From: Tubiluchus corallicola
Taxonomy: Eukaryota > Priapulida > Priapulimorpha > Priapulimorphida > Tubiluchidae
Assembly (NCBI GenBank): GCA_030141605.1
Contig: JAQGDQ010000010.1
Location: forward strand, 295,501 to 359,500
Direction: 5' to 3'
Length of the DNA: 64,000 nt
The notes beneath the pieces are model-generated. The model was not told the origin of the DNA and did not search any database. It saw only the letters and a program-made list of their open reading frames with translations. Shown in pieces: positions 11,703 to 25,672 of the stretch. Numbering within the stretch: position 1 is the first letter of the stretch; each line of letters starts with the position of its first letter. A program made the position numbers and the translations under genes.

Positions 11703-12620
11703 TCACGGCCTTGTGTCTATCAATCTGTTTGTTTTAAGCAAAAGTCTCCTAAAAGCAACTTTGAAGTCTTTATTACTGACCGCATATATGATAGGATTTA
11801 TGGCACTGTTGGCTAAACCAAACGAAAACAAAAAGTTAGAAAGTGCGTAAGACCAATCGTCTTTGCTGTAAGCGTCATAAAGATAAGAGGGTCCCCAACA
11901 GATTAGAAACGCTATTGTTACAAGTGTTAGGACTTTCGTTGCTTTCATTTGTGTTATCGTAGTGTTATAACCCCGAGTTTGGTAAAATAAGCCTATCTGC
12001 AGCATATGCCGCCTTGCAGTTCTCCAAATTATAACATATGTTACAAATATTGTGCACATGGGTATGTAAAACATTATCATTGAGTCAAACATGTAAATTA
12101 GTTTTACAACGTGATTGTTCTCTAACTGCTCAGCTAAGGCGAACACAACTGAAAGCATCAGAGCGACAATCCAACTCAGAAAGAGTAAAGTAATAATCGT
12201 TGTTCTTGTCACGATCACGTAATACTTATATGGAAAAACTACTGCTATGTATTTTTCAGCTGCTATCAAACACAGATGAATTGCAGTTGCGTTAATCATG
12301 GAGTATTGAAAACAATCTCTAACGAAAAGAAACTCCTTAGGAAATTGTTCAGGTAATAACAGTGTCACAACTTCAAGTGGTACTGTCAACCCAGTTAAAA
12401 GATCTGCCACAGCTAGTGACGTAATAAGAGCATTGGTTTTAGTTTGCAAATGCTGAAAGTTATAAACTGTAGCGATCACCAATAAATTGCCCGGAATTAT
12501 GGCAATGCAAGAGACCACATGTACTAGCACTGTTAATTGGGTAAGGTAACAGTAGTATAACTTGAAATCATCCATCTCAGACGCAGTGTGGTTGGTGATA
12601 GCGGTATGATTAACAACCAT
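11703..12620 (-). CDS. Class A (rhodopsin-like) G-protein-coupled receptor, orphan, intronless, 305 aa
   Basis: A seven-helix receptor of the plasma membrane; the ligand is unknown. Family landmarks appear in order: N-glycosylation sequons at Asn4 and Asn10, TM1 GNLLV (44-48), TM2 LAVADLL with the conserved Asp (69-75), Cys103 at the top of TM3, AEKY at 121-124 in place of D/ERY, TM4 Trp150, TM5 Pro187, TM6 CWGP (241-244), TM7 NPIIY (275-279), and helix 8 DFKVAF. The extracellular loop after TM4 (about 161-172) has no cysteine, so the usual TM3-ECL2 disulfide cannot form. The N-terminus (about 25 residues) and C-tail (about 20) are short, as in aminergic, adenosine and melanocortin-like receptors. 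The ATG is at 12620. The neighbouring kinase gene is convergent. Signalling competence is inferred only. Confidence 0.9.
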   Translation of the reverse strand: MVVNHTAITNHTASEMDDFKLYYCYLTQLTVLVHVVSCIAIIPGNLLVIATVYNFQHLQTKTNALITSLAVADLLTGLTVPLEVVTLLLPEQFPKEFLFVRDCFQYSMINATAIHLCLIAAEKYIAVVFPYKYYVIVTRTTIITLLFLSWIVALMLSVVFALAEQLENNHVVKLIYMFDSMIMFYIPMCTIFVTYVIIWRTARRHMLQIGLFYQTRGYNTTITQMKATKVLTLVTIAFLICWGPSYLYDAYSKDDWSYALSNFLFSFGLANSAINPIIYAVSNKDFKVAFRRLLLKTNRLIDTRP

Positions 12621-15600
12621 ACCGTAGCTTTTCCATACAGGATTTGCTCACAAAAATACGTAGTAATCGTGTGGTAAATTCAGATTTTTAACAGCAGAGT
12701 ACAACAAACGATTCCATCTGCTACACGTGCACTATCATATCACACAGTCACACCCATAATAGATGTGCAGCCGAGTGTTATTTATTAGAATAATATTGAT
12801 TGTAAGAGACATAACAATAACATTTTTTTCGATTAGCACTCTATTAGTTTGTGACTGAACCAACATCACATATTTGCAAGCGTCGCAAGCACATTTCTCG
12901 CATATATTCGGAAGTAAACATAAAACAGAACATGCTCGATTATGTAAACAGTACATTACATTACGTTAATATACATTCACATTAGAATTAACATTAAAAC
13001 AATTTGTTTTTAAATTGTTGTAAAACGGTGGTTGCCTACTGACATGCTGCTTATTACCTAGTTCGTTGATTTTGACATAAATCCAGCACTCCATCAAATA
13101 AACAAATATTTTTAAAACAGATTATACTTTATTAATCTGATATAAATCTCTCAGTCCATCAAATAAACAAATATTTTATTTTACCCAGTCAATCTTCTAC
13201 AAACATACATGTTTACAGACAGAAGTAAATGCTTAATTCCTAAAAGTAAAACAAAACTATACAGCGATGTCTAAACAGTTTAACTCAGAAGCTCTTCATC
13301 TGGTTATCCAAATTCTACGCAGATTCAAGATTCAAAGTGAGAAAGTCTTAGTACCTTGTCAACTTCCTAAAAATATGACTTTTTCATCTTACATATCAGG
13401 CCGCTTTCGTGTTTTCTCCCAATTTGCTTTGACAACTTAATTTCATGGTGTTCTTTAAATATAGGGCCAACTGTGTAATACAAGGTCAGGCTGTTAACAC
13501 AGAAACGGTAAAATTATCCAACATTGTACACCTCTACCGAGGGTTAACGAGAGTTCGCATGCTTGGACAGCAGTTGAACAGAAAAAGTTTAATTTAAAAA
13601 AATCACCGTGCCAGTTGACCAAGCGGTCATCGGCAGTTAGCTTACTGTACGTCACCCGGTTTCATGGCTCAACAGGATCTTCAGCATAGGCGCCTCTGCA
13701 ATATAATATTAGATGGCTCAACTTGGTTCGACTACACCTCAAGCAACAGCACATGATTCACTCCAAGACTCCATTAGGTTTCATTAAAATTCCCTATAAT
13801 AATCAATAAGCATAGCAAATGCCTGTAGAAATAACTAAACAGAGCGATCAAAAAGACTGCAGGTAAAACAAAAATACGAGCTAACTTATCTAAAAAGCTA
13901 ATAGGATGTTGTCATCATGCCAGTCAACAAATAAAAAGTTTGCATATGTTAATTTAATTTGAATTAGAAATACTGTAAAACTTTTCCGAGTTTTTCCTGA
14001 GACTGGCATGTTAGGTTTACCTTACTGTTATCACTTAAACTTAGAAAAATGTAGCAAGGAAATTTGCAAAAAAGTATCTAGAAAACTATTACAATTCTCT
14101 AACACCGCAGTAAATAAATTTTCATGCGGCGTGACAGCCGCCATTTATTTGAACATTATAACCTAACTGGTGGAATTCGTGACTATTCGTGGCTTTCCGT
14201 GAGCGTGCGCTGCTTAAACTATGTCAAACTTCTGCATCTTATATAATGTCTATGCAAAATATCGCAAATTTAGTTATCTAATTTTTAGTAAAAAGCTTTA
14301 TTATTCTTTTGTTGGAAATTGACTGTGCCCTGCTTTTCTTCGGTCGACGAATGGTCATTGGTGTCATTGTCAAACTGCGCACTCAAAGTGAGAGCGTCCA
14401 AGTAGGAAATGATCGCACCTCTAAAGTGATTTTATTAATTACACGAGGTGCTTATGGGATTTTTATTACTAACTTTTTTTAACATTTTATGCGAACATTG
14501 AGATAAACCCGACTTCCTGAAAGGCTTGGCCTTTCATTTGAAGACTAAAGGTTGCTAACGAGTTGAGTGACTTAGCGGGCAAAGTACTCCATATTGCATA
14601 ACTGATGCAAACGATTGTCCATCCATAATCAGTTACTCAGACTGACCATATACTTACAACGTAGGGCCTATTTTGAGCAATGCGTTTCTGTTATTCAATT
14701 TATAGCTATACCAGTAACTCATTTTTAACCGACTTTAAAGCTCAAATTATCCAAGTGCTTTAATGCGTTGGTCAGTTTGTTCGCAGAAATGATAAAACTT
14801 ACTCTTTACTCTGTACACGTAGTCATTCATTTTGAGTAGTAAATAACTCAACTTCAACTTTAAAGCATCAGATTACTCAACATAAATATTTTCTCATTTG
14901 GCTTTGTGAATATATAATAAACAATTATCTTTGTACTGGTGTATATCAACAATTTACCTTAGTTGTATTTACTTTGTTAATTATTATTTTGCCTAAACAA
15001 TGTCAGCGATCACCACGAATCATTAAACAATTTTCTATCGAAAATCTTCATTTTTTGTTAACCTGGCCTTTCTGATGGGGTAACAGATTTCGGCCGATGA
15101 CCCCGGCTATAATGTTTTGCGCTGCCCACATTTCAATGGCTATAATTTGCCAACAATAATATGAACATGCATATTGTATGATAATTACTAGTTTCCGAGA
15201 TGCATGTGTAATGCGTGCACCTAATTGAACTTTGTTTACTGTTTTCGTCTGTCTAAACCGATTGCCATCAATCTAGCAAACTGCGGTGCAAAAATGTACA
15301 CAAATTGAGGGATGAGCTAACATTTGTTTTGCTGTTTATTGTTTCTACAAACATTAGTGGTCAGTAGTTGTCTATTGTTATTATACGAAGTAAACAAGCG
15401 ATATGTATTCCTGGTTAAAAAGTCATCACCCGTTAATAATATGCAATATTGTACCTCGCAGCCTCAGTTTAACACAAACTAAAACGGCCAAGTAATTTAA
15501 CGTTAGGAGAAAAAACTTCATTGTTTCGGTGTTTTCCCTATCTAGTACTAGCGGTATATCAAAGTATATAAATCATGTGGCATGCATATCTACAGGTTCA

Positions 15601-18600
15601 CACTAAAATTAAATAGTTCTGTACATCACTCCCCATTTCCATAAAAAGTTTTCCGACCTTTCTTTCCAGACTGTAGCTTAAAGTTGCAAATAATTCCGCC
15701 ATCATTTTCTCAAAAAAACATGGTCGTGATAACCATTTTTGAGGAATCTGAATTCGAGAAAAGGAACAAAAAGGGTGTCGTTCAAGAGATATCAAATATA
15801 CGTCAAGCAACACAACACGTAAATATGAGAATGCTAGAAAAATAGTTAAAAGAAGTAAAAATAAACAATTTTTGTCCCTTAATTATAGCCGGTGAGATTC
15901 AAACTCTGACTGCAATATCCTTTGCTGCAACTTCAACCTGTAATTTGCTGAGATGTAATTTGTTAATAAGTTCAGTGTCACGCCTCTGTGTGAATAGAAA
16001 GCAACTACAATTTTGAACTACGGGCTAATTTGTTTGCCTTCTTACATTTTTGAATTGCTAAAAATATATTTTATTTCATTATGCTCACGCTAATCAATTT
16101 ATGCGTGACTCATTATACGTTACAAGTGACTTAAAATTATTTTATATGTGAATAAAATAAAATACAATACAATAAAATATAATATAAATAAATTTAGTGC
16201 TGAATTGAGCAAGAGTGACAACCGTGTTTTCTTAACCTTGTTTTCGTACTGCCTCCTGCCTTTGTAAGGGTGATAGTACGAATGCCACATTCGTCAGCAG
16301 CTAAGACATCTGCCGTTCACTATCTCATCTTAGCGGATCCTACATTCTCAAGCTCGATAGTCAATATAGGATAAGAAATACAGGCATGAGCGCCGCCAGA
16401 TTTTAAAAAAATTGCGGCCACCAACGTATTTTCCTGTATTTAAGCACATTTTGGAGGCCCCAAATGAGATCTAAATTCTGGTACATAGTCGTCCTCAAAC
16501 GTGAAAAATATAAAAATATATAAGATTCTATAAGAATCCTATAATCCTATAATCCGTGGAATTCTATAAGAGAATCGACACTGTGTAAGTGATGTATGTA
16601 AATATAACTTCACCATGTAAATCAGCTGACTGCTCGGGGATTGCGCAAACAAACAAGGGGTTGCTGTGTTTCTTGGTTTACTGCTAAAAAACTTTATTTA
16701 ACCATAAAAAATTTTCTTAAGAGCGTCCGCCTGCCGGCGCCCATGAATACAGGTTCATCAATTTCACTCCCTGCAAATCCTTTAACAAAACAAAAACTAC
16801 AAATCAAAAAGATTTAACAGAATAACAGAATATTATATACAAAGGAAAAATTTTAGTAACAAGTTTTATTTCTTATTCTTGTTGATTTTTTTAAAAAATG
16901 CATGTTTGAACTTGTTTTTTTCACAACAGAGAAAAGGAAAACTTTCAAAATTTACTCTTTTAAATGGAAAAAAAGCCCAGCTTTTGATATCGCTTTATGT
17001 ACCATTAGATTTTGTAGATTTCTAGATTTTAACATATGGGAGAATTGATCTCATTCTCAGCATGTATACCACACAAGAAACTGAAACCAAACCTGAAAAA
17101 ATTGCTTCAAGAATGGTCCAACTTTCCGCAAAATTAGGTTAATTCAGTTGTTAACCTGTTCCAACCTAAATTTTGCAAAGTGATCGAAATGGAAGGAGTA
17201 CACGTAGAACAATTTTTCTAAGTTATGTACATAAATAAATACCTAAAGCGGTGTGTCTTTTTATTTATAACAGTAAATTAGGGGAAATTTAGTTTTCTTT
17301 GTTAGGAAACATGCGATTTTAAACGTACATCTTTAAAAATAAAACTTACAGCTAGTTTTTTTGGGAAAAAACATATATTCATTGTCATTTTGTTATATTT
17401 TTATACCTCCTTGGTTTGTAGCTAAGCTACAGGGAATGTTTTTTTCTGGACGGCGCCTTTTTCTCAATTTTATAACCCTCAAAAATGATACAAACATATG
17501 CCTGTACAGCGAGTCATATAAGAAATTTTGTTTTTGCCGAAACTGGTTTAATATCATTCATTATTGTAAAATACGCTGGTTATTGTTATAGTATTTCGTC
17601 GTTCGTTCATGTTGTTCTCCCGGTCTGCTTTTAGAATGTTTTGTGTTTTGCCGTTACCAGTTGGTCATGGAGGTGTGAAAATGAAATTGCCCTGGTCATT
17701 TAGGGTACACACTTCCAAACACACAAAAGCAGCATTGTGTATTGCTGCAAACGCCTGATGGTAAGACCTGATGGTAAGCTTGCAGGAAGCGCGGACCTAA
17801 AAAAAATAAAAAAGAAAATTACTTGGAATGAGAGTTTCGCGACTCGGGCAAACCGAAGGTCTGAACTACGACTTTACAAAAAAACTGCAATACAGACTAG
17901 TGTAAGCTCCTGTGAGTAACGAGTTTAGTAATCAAATATGCAGTACCCAAACTGCAGCTCTAAATCTACCAGTTTGGGTAACTTGCACATGAGTTTTTAA
18001 CTTAGCAGGTCTACTTAAGCCTAAAAGCATTGCAGTAAACAACAGTAAATTACTTAATCAGTTCAAGTATAAGTTTAATAAACTGAGAGACTGGATGTTA
18101 AAAATAATTACTTGTAAGGAAAACAGGTAAGAAGATGGCTTACTCAAGTAGGAGTTCTAACCTGTCTACCTTGAATGGGCAATATGTAATTTATCCTGCA
18201 TTTAGAGTTATTGATTAATTGTAATTTGTCTCACTTGGTTTTGTATCAACACGTTCAGAAAGTTAATTTAGAGTCTTTTTAGTTATCATAAGTTAGCTAA
18301 TTTAAAAGCAGTTAACTAAAGCGGTTGTAGCAACGCCAGTTATTAATTATTTAGCTCCCTAATTATTTCTCGGTTGATCAATTGCTCTTCTAGAAAATAA
18401 AGCTTCACGTGATCAAGCAATTAATAATCAAGACACTATTTTATTAATTGCAATTTCCTGTGTACTAAAAATAGTTTATAGTTGTGCTTGTAATTGCAAT
18501 ATAAAGCGAAACCAAAATTTTGAATTTAAGCATCTACCTGTGATTTGTAAATATGTACAACTATTTTTTTATTCGTTACAATATTCAGCATTTTTATTTT

Positions 18601-20458
18601 TAAAGAGTAGACCTATTGTAGTAATGATTGCAACAATTAATTCTTTTTGTCTGTTTTTGGCTTTTGTACTGCTGACATAATGACATAGGCTTAAGTTGTG
18701 TGCAACTAAATGTGGCCTGTAACTATTCTGTTGCGTGGTAGTGGCTAATAACTCTGAGTATAATTGTCTTTTTAGTAATTAAGTCTGATTTCTACAAGGG
18801 TCAACAATTTTTCTAAGAAAAAACCCACGTCTATAAGTTTTGCTGCAACAAAAGACTTTCTAACAACAAAGGGTCCTACAATACATAATTCAAAATAAAA
18901 AAACGACCCATTTAAGTGGGCGTTTTGCATGATTAATTGCATTTGTAATCAGCCCATGCATAGAGTTTCCACCTGTGGTCTGCCCCATTAATGAGTAATA
19001 CCTGGTATACCTATAATAGCGTGTGCATCATCCGTGTAGAATCTGCTTACTGTTGCACTCTTATTGGAGCGTCACGAATAGTAAATGTAGAGTTGGACTT
19101 GCTGCTGAACGTTGGTGGTTGTGAAAATTAGTACTTAGTCTCTTTATTAATAAAGTGTGTATGGAGGTGAACATTGTAATTAAGCGCTTTGGATGTCTGT
19201 GCAATCGATGAATACACCGATTCTGTCACTGATAACACTGACAGAAAATCAATAATTATAGTTCAAGTGTTTTTCTTAAATAGCTTTGCTTATCGCTTTG
19301 TGTGGTAGAACCTAATGTGGTTGTTCAATTTGTTAAATTAAATGGATTAAAACAGGAAACAGTATTGGATTATCTCGCCTAACTCTTTGGTAAGTATAAA
19401 CACGGCATTTACAAAATAATAACCTGACATATTTTGCCAGAATAAACAGTTTAACTGTTTTCTATGTACATTTTATTGCGTTTCATTTTGTTAGACGCTT
19501 CTGTTTTGCTGGTTATTACCTTAATTATAACATAACACAAATACTTATGATCCTGCTGTAAACCCTAGACGTCTCGCTTATTTGTTTGAACAGAGAAATT
19601 ACAGTATAATGAGTTATAAAGCTGTAAGCTTGGTTTCAGACTCTACTTCCTGATAGAATTCGATTTTTTGCGCTGATTAAGTTATGAAGTTTGGACACGC
19701 TAGGATGCTTGCTTTACACTGTAATACCGGAAGGAACTAATGATAATTGATACTGGTACTGTGTAAAAAGATCTAACAAGCTTAAGTCTGTGAACAGATT
19801 ATAATACATATTTTTTGCGATGTATATGTTGATTAATTTTTTCTAACACCTTGTATGTCTATAACATATTTTCTAGGTAAATTTTGTCTGTCGCAGTTTC
19901 TTTTCACCTGTATATTCTTACCAATTGACTTTACCTGTGTTTGACCCAATTTTACATAAAGTATTCCATTCTTAAAACAATTCAGGCTTAAGAACTTAGG
20001 AACCCGCGGTAAATAAGTTGCAACTCTGCAACACATTAAAAAAACAAGGACTAAGAGATTAGCGATCTGTAACAGTTCTATGCCGTAATAGTGAACGAAT
20101 AGAGTGCTGGTTTAAAAAAAGATAATCCTTGCGGATTAACATGGTGAACATCAGTAAGTGGATAGATGAAAAGTTAAGTGGGGCGCGTCAGTTTCTTGTA
20201 TAATTAGGCCTCAGGCTTACATATTATAAAATTATTTCCATTTTTAATCATAATTGTTAAGATTACTAGCATTGGACAGGTTTATGAAAGTCAAATACTA
20301 AAATAAAATAAGTAATCACAAACATGCCAGAAGACACCTAGTTACGAGAGATAAAGGTAAACGTGATGAAATTGTAGCCTACCTGTTGTTAAAATATCGA
20401 AAAATAGATTTTTTGCACAATTTACAGAATTGTGAAAGTAGTTTAAAGGCCACAGACA
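12621..20458. other. Gene-poor region, no coding sequence recognised
   Basis: Open frames are short (76 codons or fewer) and lack motifs. AT-rich DNA with local simple repeats, for example A/T-rich pentamers near 16140-16195 and 'tcctataa' repeats near 16530-16570. It could be intergenic or hold untranslated exons of the downstream scaffold gene. Confidence 0.45.
13074..13178. repeat. Short direct duplication
   Basis: The phrase 'ccatcaaataaacaaatatt', preceded by 'ga.ataaatc', occurs at about 13074-13113 and 13138-13176, an offset of about 62 bp. Confidence 0.75.
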
Positions 20459-20499
20459 TTGACAACTTACACTAAGTCAAGCTCAAATGAGTCGCAGTT

Positions 20500-20640
20500 C
20501 ATTTGTTTGTTTGTTTATTCATTCATGTATTCATCCGTTCATTCATTCACTGACATACTCATTTATTCATTCAGTCACTCATTCATTTATTTGTTCATTC
20601 GTTTGTTCATTCATTCACCATTCAGTTATTCATTCACTTG
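20500..20640. repeat. Degenerate TTCA tetranucleotide array
   Basis: Repeated 'ttcattca' with interruptions makes the low-complexity Ser/Phe/His-rich frame at 20459-20677, which is not a gene. Confidence 0.8.
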
Positions 20641-21785
20641 TTTGTTTCTTACACTAGCTATTCGTTGTAGATGTTAGTCGATCTATCAGATTATTTCCAG
20701 AATATGACGTTTTTGTTTACGTCTATCGAGGTCGCCAACAAGGTGGTCAAGTTTGCATCCTTTGCGGTAATTTAAGCTCTAAATGCGTAAATAATAACAG
20801 CTCACTTCGGCCTCGATTCTCTATCCTCTCAGTGCCTATTTTACGGCACTTAGCATTCAACGTTGGTTTTGTTAAACGAAACTAGGAAGTTCACGTCTTC
20901 TCAATCGTTTTTCTAAGCATGTGAGAGTAAAAACGAGGCTACGGAGGTACGATGCATGCGTGGGGGTGGGAGGGCGCGCCACGGTGTTTGTTCATGACAT
21001 AGAAAGAATAAACACAGTTGCCGGAAAGTTTTAAATACTGTCAGAAAGAGAATTGCGTTACAGTCAGCTTAGTTTCTGCATAGGTTTCCGTGAAATGTAA
21101 GATTAGCTTAACAAACTTGTTATTTGACCTACAGAGCGCTGTTGCTTTAGTGGTGCACCACTAGGTGGTTTTTATTCTCAAAGTTTTCAAAGCAAAAATC
21201 TATATTCGTTTACTTGGTTTTTCTTAGCTGTTGTTTTTTCATGCTTTTCAACATAAGCACAAACGGTACAATTTGTTTAGTAACAGAAGAGGAACAGAAT
21301 TTTCCGAAGAGTGGATGGAGCTTTAATACAATCAATCCTTCCAATTCAACTATTACAGTGACTTACAGTTTGTAAAATCTATTTTTGCGTATATTGAGCA
21401 AACAGCATATTTTGTTGTGTCACTTTGCGTTCATTGATAATCGTACATTTCATACTCAAAAAAGACCATTTTCAAGTCTGTAAATGACACAAAATAATCA
21501 GAATTTTATTTTAAACGTTTCCTATAGACATAGTAAATCTGTTATTTTTTGAACGTATGAATTTATAAATTGCTTTGCTGTTGATTTCTAATACAAGTTT
21601 TACTGATTTGGTACGTAATTCAAAAATTACTAAATAGAGTAAGAAATCGCAAAATGTGAGCCAATAAATAATTATTCTGAAAATTGATTAATTTCACCTT
21701 TATCTATACCAAAGGCAATCGGGTGATGATGACTTATGAACTTGATTTGATTTTTAAGCTGAATTCCAAAATAAAATTGTTTTAT

Positions 21786-21839
21786 TCTTGAAATTTTGTG
21801 TAAACAATCAACTCTTGAAATTTTGTGTAAACAATCAAC
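21786..21839. repeat. Perfect 27-bp tandem duplication
   Basis: The unit starting TCTTGAAATTTTGTG is present twice head to tail (21786-21812 and 21813-21839) with no mismatch, so the duplication is recent. Confidence 0.95.
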
Positions 21840-22366
21840 ATTATTACGTAAAATAAAATCGTCTACAATGTCATAAAACTAATAAAACGTAACCCCGTGC
21901 TCCAAATAGACATTTATGCAAACAATTCTTGCAAGTAATTACTGAGTACGCAGTCAAAAACACGTTTTCTCGCTGAAATTTATAGGATCCTGCAATCTGG
22001 GATCCTTGAAATAACAAAGGCTGGTCTAAACCCGTCATGGACTGTCCGTGTGATGTGTATTATTCTAGAAGAGTTTATTAAACCGTGCGTTAAGGAGGCT
22101 ATTAAATAGGTTTCTGTTTGCCAATTCTTGTTAATATTGACCATTCGACCAAGGTCGGGTATGCGCGGGTATTATGCAATTGCCATTAGTGATTAACACA
22201 AGAGCGTTGCAAAAGCAAAAGACAAATTTAAACTAATATGGATGATTACGGGACCAAATTAGGCGACCATTATACAGCCGGGTTCCGAACGTCTAACAAA
22301 AGTTAGCCTTGGTTTTATATTACGCGGCGTATTGAATTTTTTCTTCAAAAAATAGTCAGAACACGC

Positions 22367-22374
22367 TATAAAAG
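22367..22374 (+). promoter_or_regulatory. TATA-box-like element
   Basis: TATAAAAG is followed about 35-40 bp later by 'ctgttagtcaac', an initiator-like context, and then by a possible donor 'gtgag/gtagta'. It could start a non-coding first exon of the plus-strand scaffold gene 10 kb downstream. No other support exists. Confidence 0.2.
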
Positions 22375-25300
22375 CAGCTAAACCTAGAAGATTTAAAGTT
22401 CGTTCTGTTAGTCAACAGCCAAGTGAGGTAGTAAACATCGATAATTAAAAAGCAGCGTTTAGGGTGCAAACAAGCCACTATAGCTCGATTTTTTTCTCAA
22501 TAACTCTTCAAACTGTAACCAATTAATAAAATTGTGCAATAATTTGTGCACGTTTTTACAATCATTTTTTATGATTTATCCTTGCAAATCTGTGACTATA
22601 ACAAATACAATAACATTTTTGTGCTACAAATTTGCTAGTCCAAACATTTACTGGCAATTTATGGTCGATTCAAGCTCCCTGGCGAGTTTAAAACTCTTGA
22701 AGAAAAATGAGTGCCATATTGCTGATCAGCGTCATCAAATGGAGGACAATAAAATTCACCTGACCACGTGGCTCAGGCGTCCAGACGTTCCAGTCATATC
22801 ATCACACTATCTAATTTAGACTGACATCAAGCACTGGTTAATTCTTTCATTTGGAGGAGTCCACACGCCCAGCTAACCCAATTACAAGCTGTCGAGCCTC
22901 AGGGCATGCCTTTTGACTGACCACCTGCTGAGCTTGCTACGAAGCAAGCAGAATTCAATATAAAACATCAAAAAACTTGAAAGTGATGAAAAAATTGTTT
23001 ACCCATGTAAACGTCAAGAATGAAAAATGATTTTAAAGATGTAATCATCACAATTTTAACGTTTCTGTTGCCATGTATTATGATGACAACAAATACACTT
23101 GATGACAAGTATAACATTATTGATTTTAGTTATCACTCTATAGCTTAAAATCGGTAATGATTACAGAAATAAAAATTCTCAGCGTTAAAAATCACATTTA
23201 CAAAGTTAATAAAAGCCCGTATATCTTTTGTTTTTCACGTCGATTGGGGCTACTAAGACTGCGTCTTGTACTGTCAAATTTTGTTTAAACATTTTCATTT
23301 TGTCTATAGTTGTGCCATTTTAAAACGCCATTTTGTTTGAAACAGCTTTTGTACGATGATTAACCGATGGTTAACAGCTAAAGTCAAATTTTTGACACTG
23401 GGAATAATTCATTTCATTGAAAGGTTTTTATCAATTGTGAAAAATAACAGCATCTCGTAGTTCAGCATGCAGATGATTCTAAAGGCGCCAGTTTATAGTG
23501 TAAAATTTAGAAATCCCTAAACTGTAGTTCCATGTACTCAGTGTACTCACTCCTTTAACAAGCAGATATCAAACAGAAACTTTTTATACCCTTTTCAGCA
23601 ATCTGTTAGTCGGATATACCTACCGGGCAGCAGGTATGTTTGAAGGACAGCAAATGTTATTATACCATAAAAGTTCTTTCAGGTACAAAAGAAACGCCTA
23701 ACTTTCCCAATATTTGTGAAGGGAGTCAATAGTACGTGAGTTGGCACTTTAATGACCAGAGTAAAAATGTCTGACTTAAATCAATAAAATGAAAATGGAA
23801 ACAGGTACAGTTGTAAAAATTTGTATTTCCGTTTTATAGTCATATAAAACAGAAATCAGACAGGCAACCTACTTCTGATTTCAGTTGATAAAAAATCACG
23901 GCGAAACTGTGAATTTTGTTCATAATAAATACATTTTTAACGTTTTATGTTAGAGTTTTTGAATTCAGACTTCATTACGTCATTGTTCGTTCGTTCGTTA
24001 CGCTATTTGTAATCATTAAATAGATGCGGGTAATGGGACAAAAGAATTTTCCTGTTTCTGACAATGAAGTCCCATCCTGTTAAGCAGCTGGTGTCCATAC
24101 CTACACAGGAGTAAACATCTGGGCTAAATTGACATTTTTATATACCTGCTTTATCAATTTACTGTAATGATTTAACATTGTGCAGATGATTAGTAGACAC
24201 AATAGCCCCCAGGAAAGATTTTATTATAGATGGACACATGTATATGATTATTATTATAGGAATATGCACGTACTTGACGTAGTTCACTCGGTAGCAATTT
24301 AAGAAACTGTATACGGCGACCATCGTTTAGGAAATATTGTGAAATGATAAAATTAATTAATAAAAACATTAAAACAAAACTTGACCAGTTAACTAGTAGT
24401 ATGTATATGAGTGTATTTGATGCTCGGCATGTGGTAACATTGAAACTCTTAAAATATTAATTAATCTTTCAAAACACAGTAGCTTAACTAAACAGTCCTA
24501 TTTTCGTAACTGTCACAACAATTAAATATGCATCAGTAAATAATGCGATGGATTTTACAGTTATTTATCTGTGGGTCTAGCAGTCTACCGAAACAAACAC
24601 CTGCCGAAGGCATCGATTTTTTGTGGCATTATTTTCTTAAAAAATAAACGAGATAAAAAAGAACAACGCGTCCAAATTTCAGGCCTCAACGTTTACAAGT
24701 TAAGAAGTTTAGTTAGGAAGCCAGCAATCTAATAGTCAATAGCAAAATTGCGGAAGCAACAAACAATCTTATAATTATTGGCATGAATAAGAATTGTAGG
24801 TCAGTTTCAACTTATATTCCGATCACGAAAACTAAATAACTGTTTATCTGTTATGGGGTTATAAAACTAGCCAATATTTACAACTTTCCTTTTCTCGGCC
24901 ATACTTTTGGAAGGTGTGTTCATTATGCATGTCCCGATAACATTATTTTAGTACATTCTACCTGTGCTAAAATTGATACCACGCCAAATTCCCAATAGTG
25001 TGCAGGTTTTAATTTAAAACGCCCGAATAGTTACATCTTTTTAAAAGACAAAAAAATCTCAAGTATGTTGTAGTAACCGCTCTTGACTTACTTTTCGTGA
25101 TATCTAGTTATGTGAAAACTAACACATGTAATAAATAAATAATTCACTGTCTCTTAAAGCATCGGTCATAAAGCTGTTAACATAGTTTTTGCCAGAATCG
25201 CGAAGTTTCACGAAAGCTTGTTGGAGCATCCCACAGGCAATTTGGCAAAAATATGTGTTATAATCAGTAAGAGTTATTGTCGTTGATATTGTGCTATTCA

Positions 25301-25433
25301 TTATGGTGTTGGTTTTGATGCTGCTGATGATGTTAGTCTTAATATGGTTGATACACAGCCTTAACGTGTCTGCGTTGTTTCAATTGACGATATTTGTCAT
25401 TTGTCACTTTTGTGCAACTTTCATAGTGATGAC

Positions 25434-25672
<239 letters not shown>

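Larger units (their letters stand above)
20678..25400. other. Gene-poor region, no coding sequence recognised
   Basis: The only frame near 100 codons (22532-22819, 95 codons) has no recognisable domain. A perfect 27-bp tandem repeat and a TATA-like element inside this stretch are listed separately. Confidence 0.45.
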
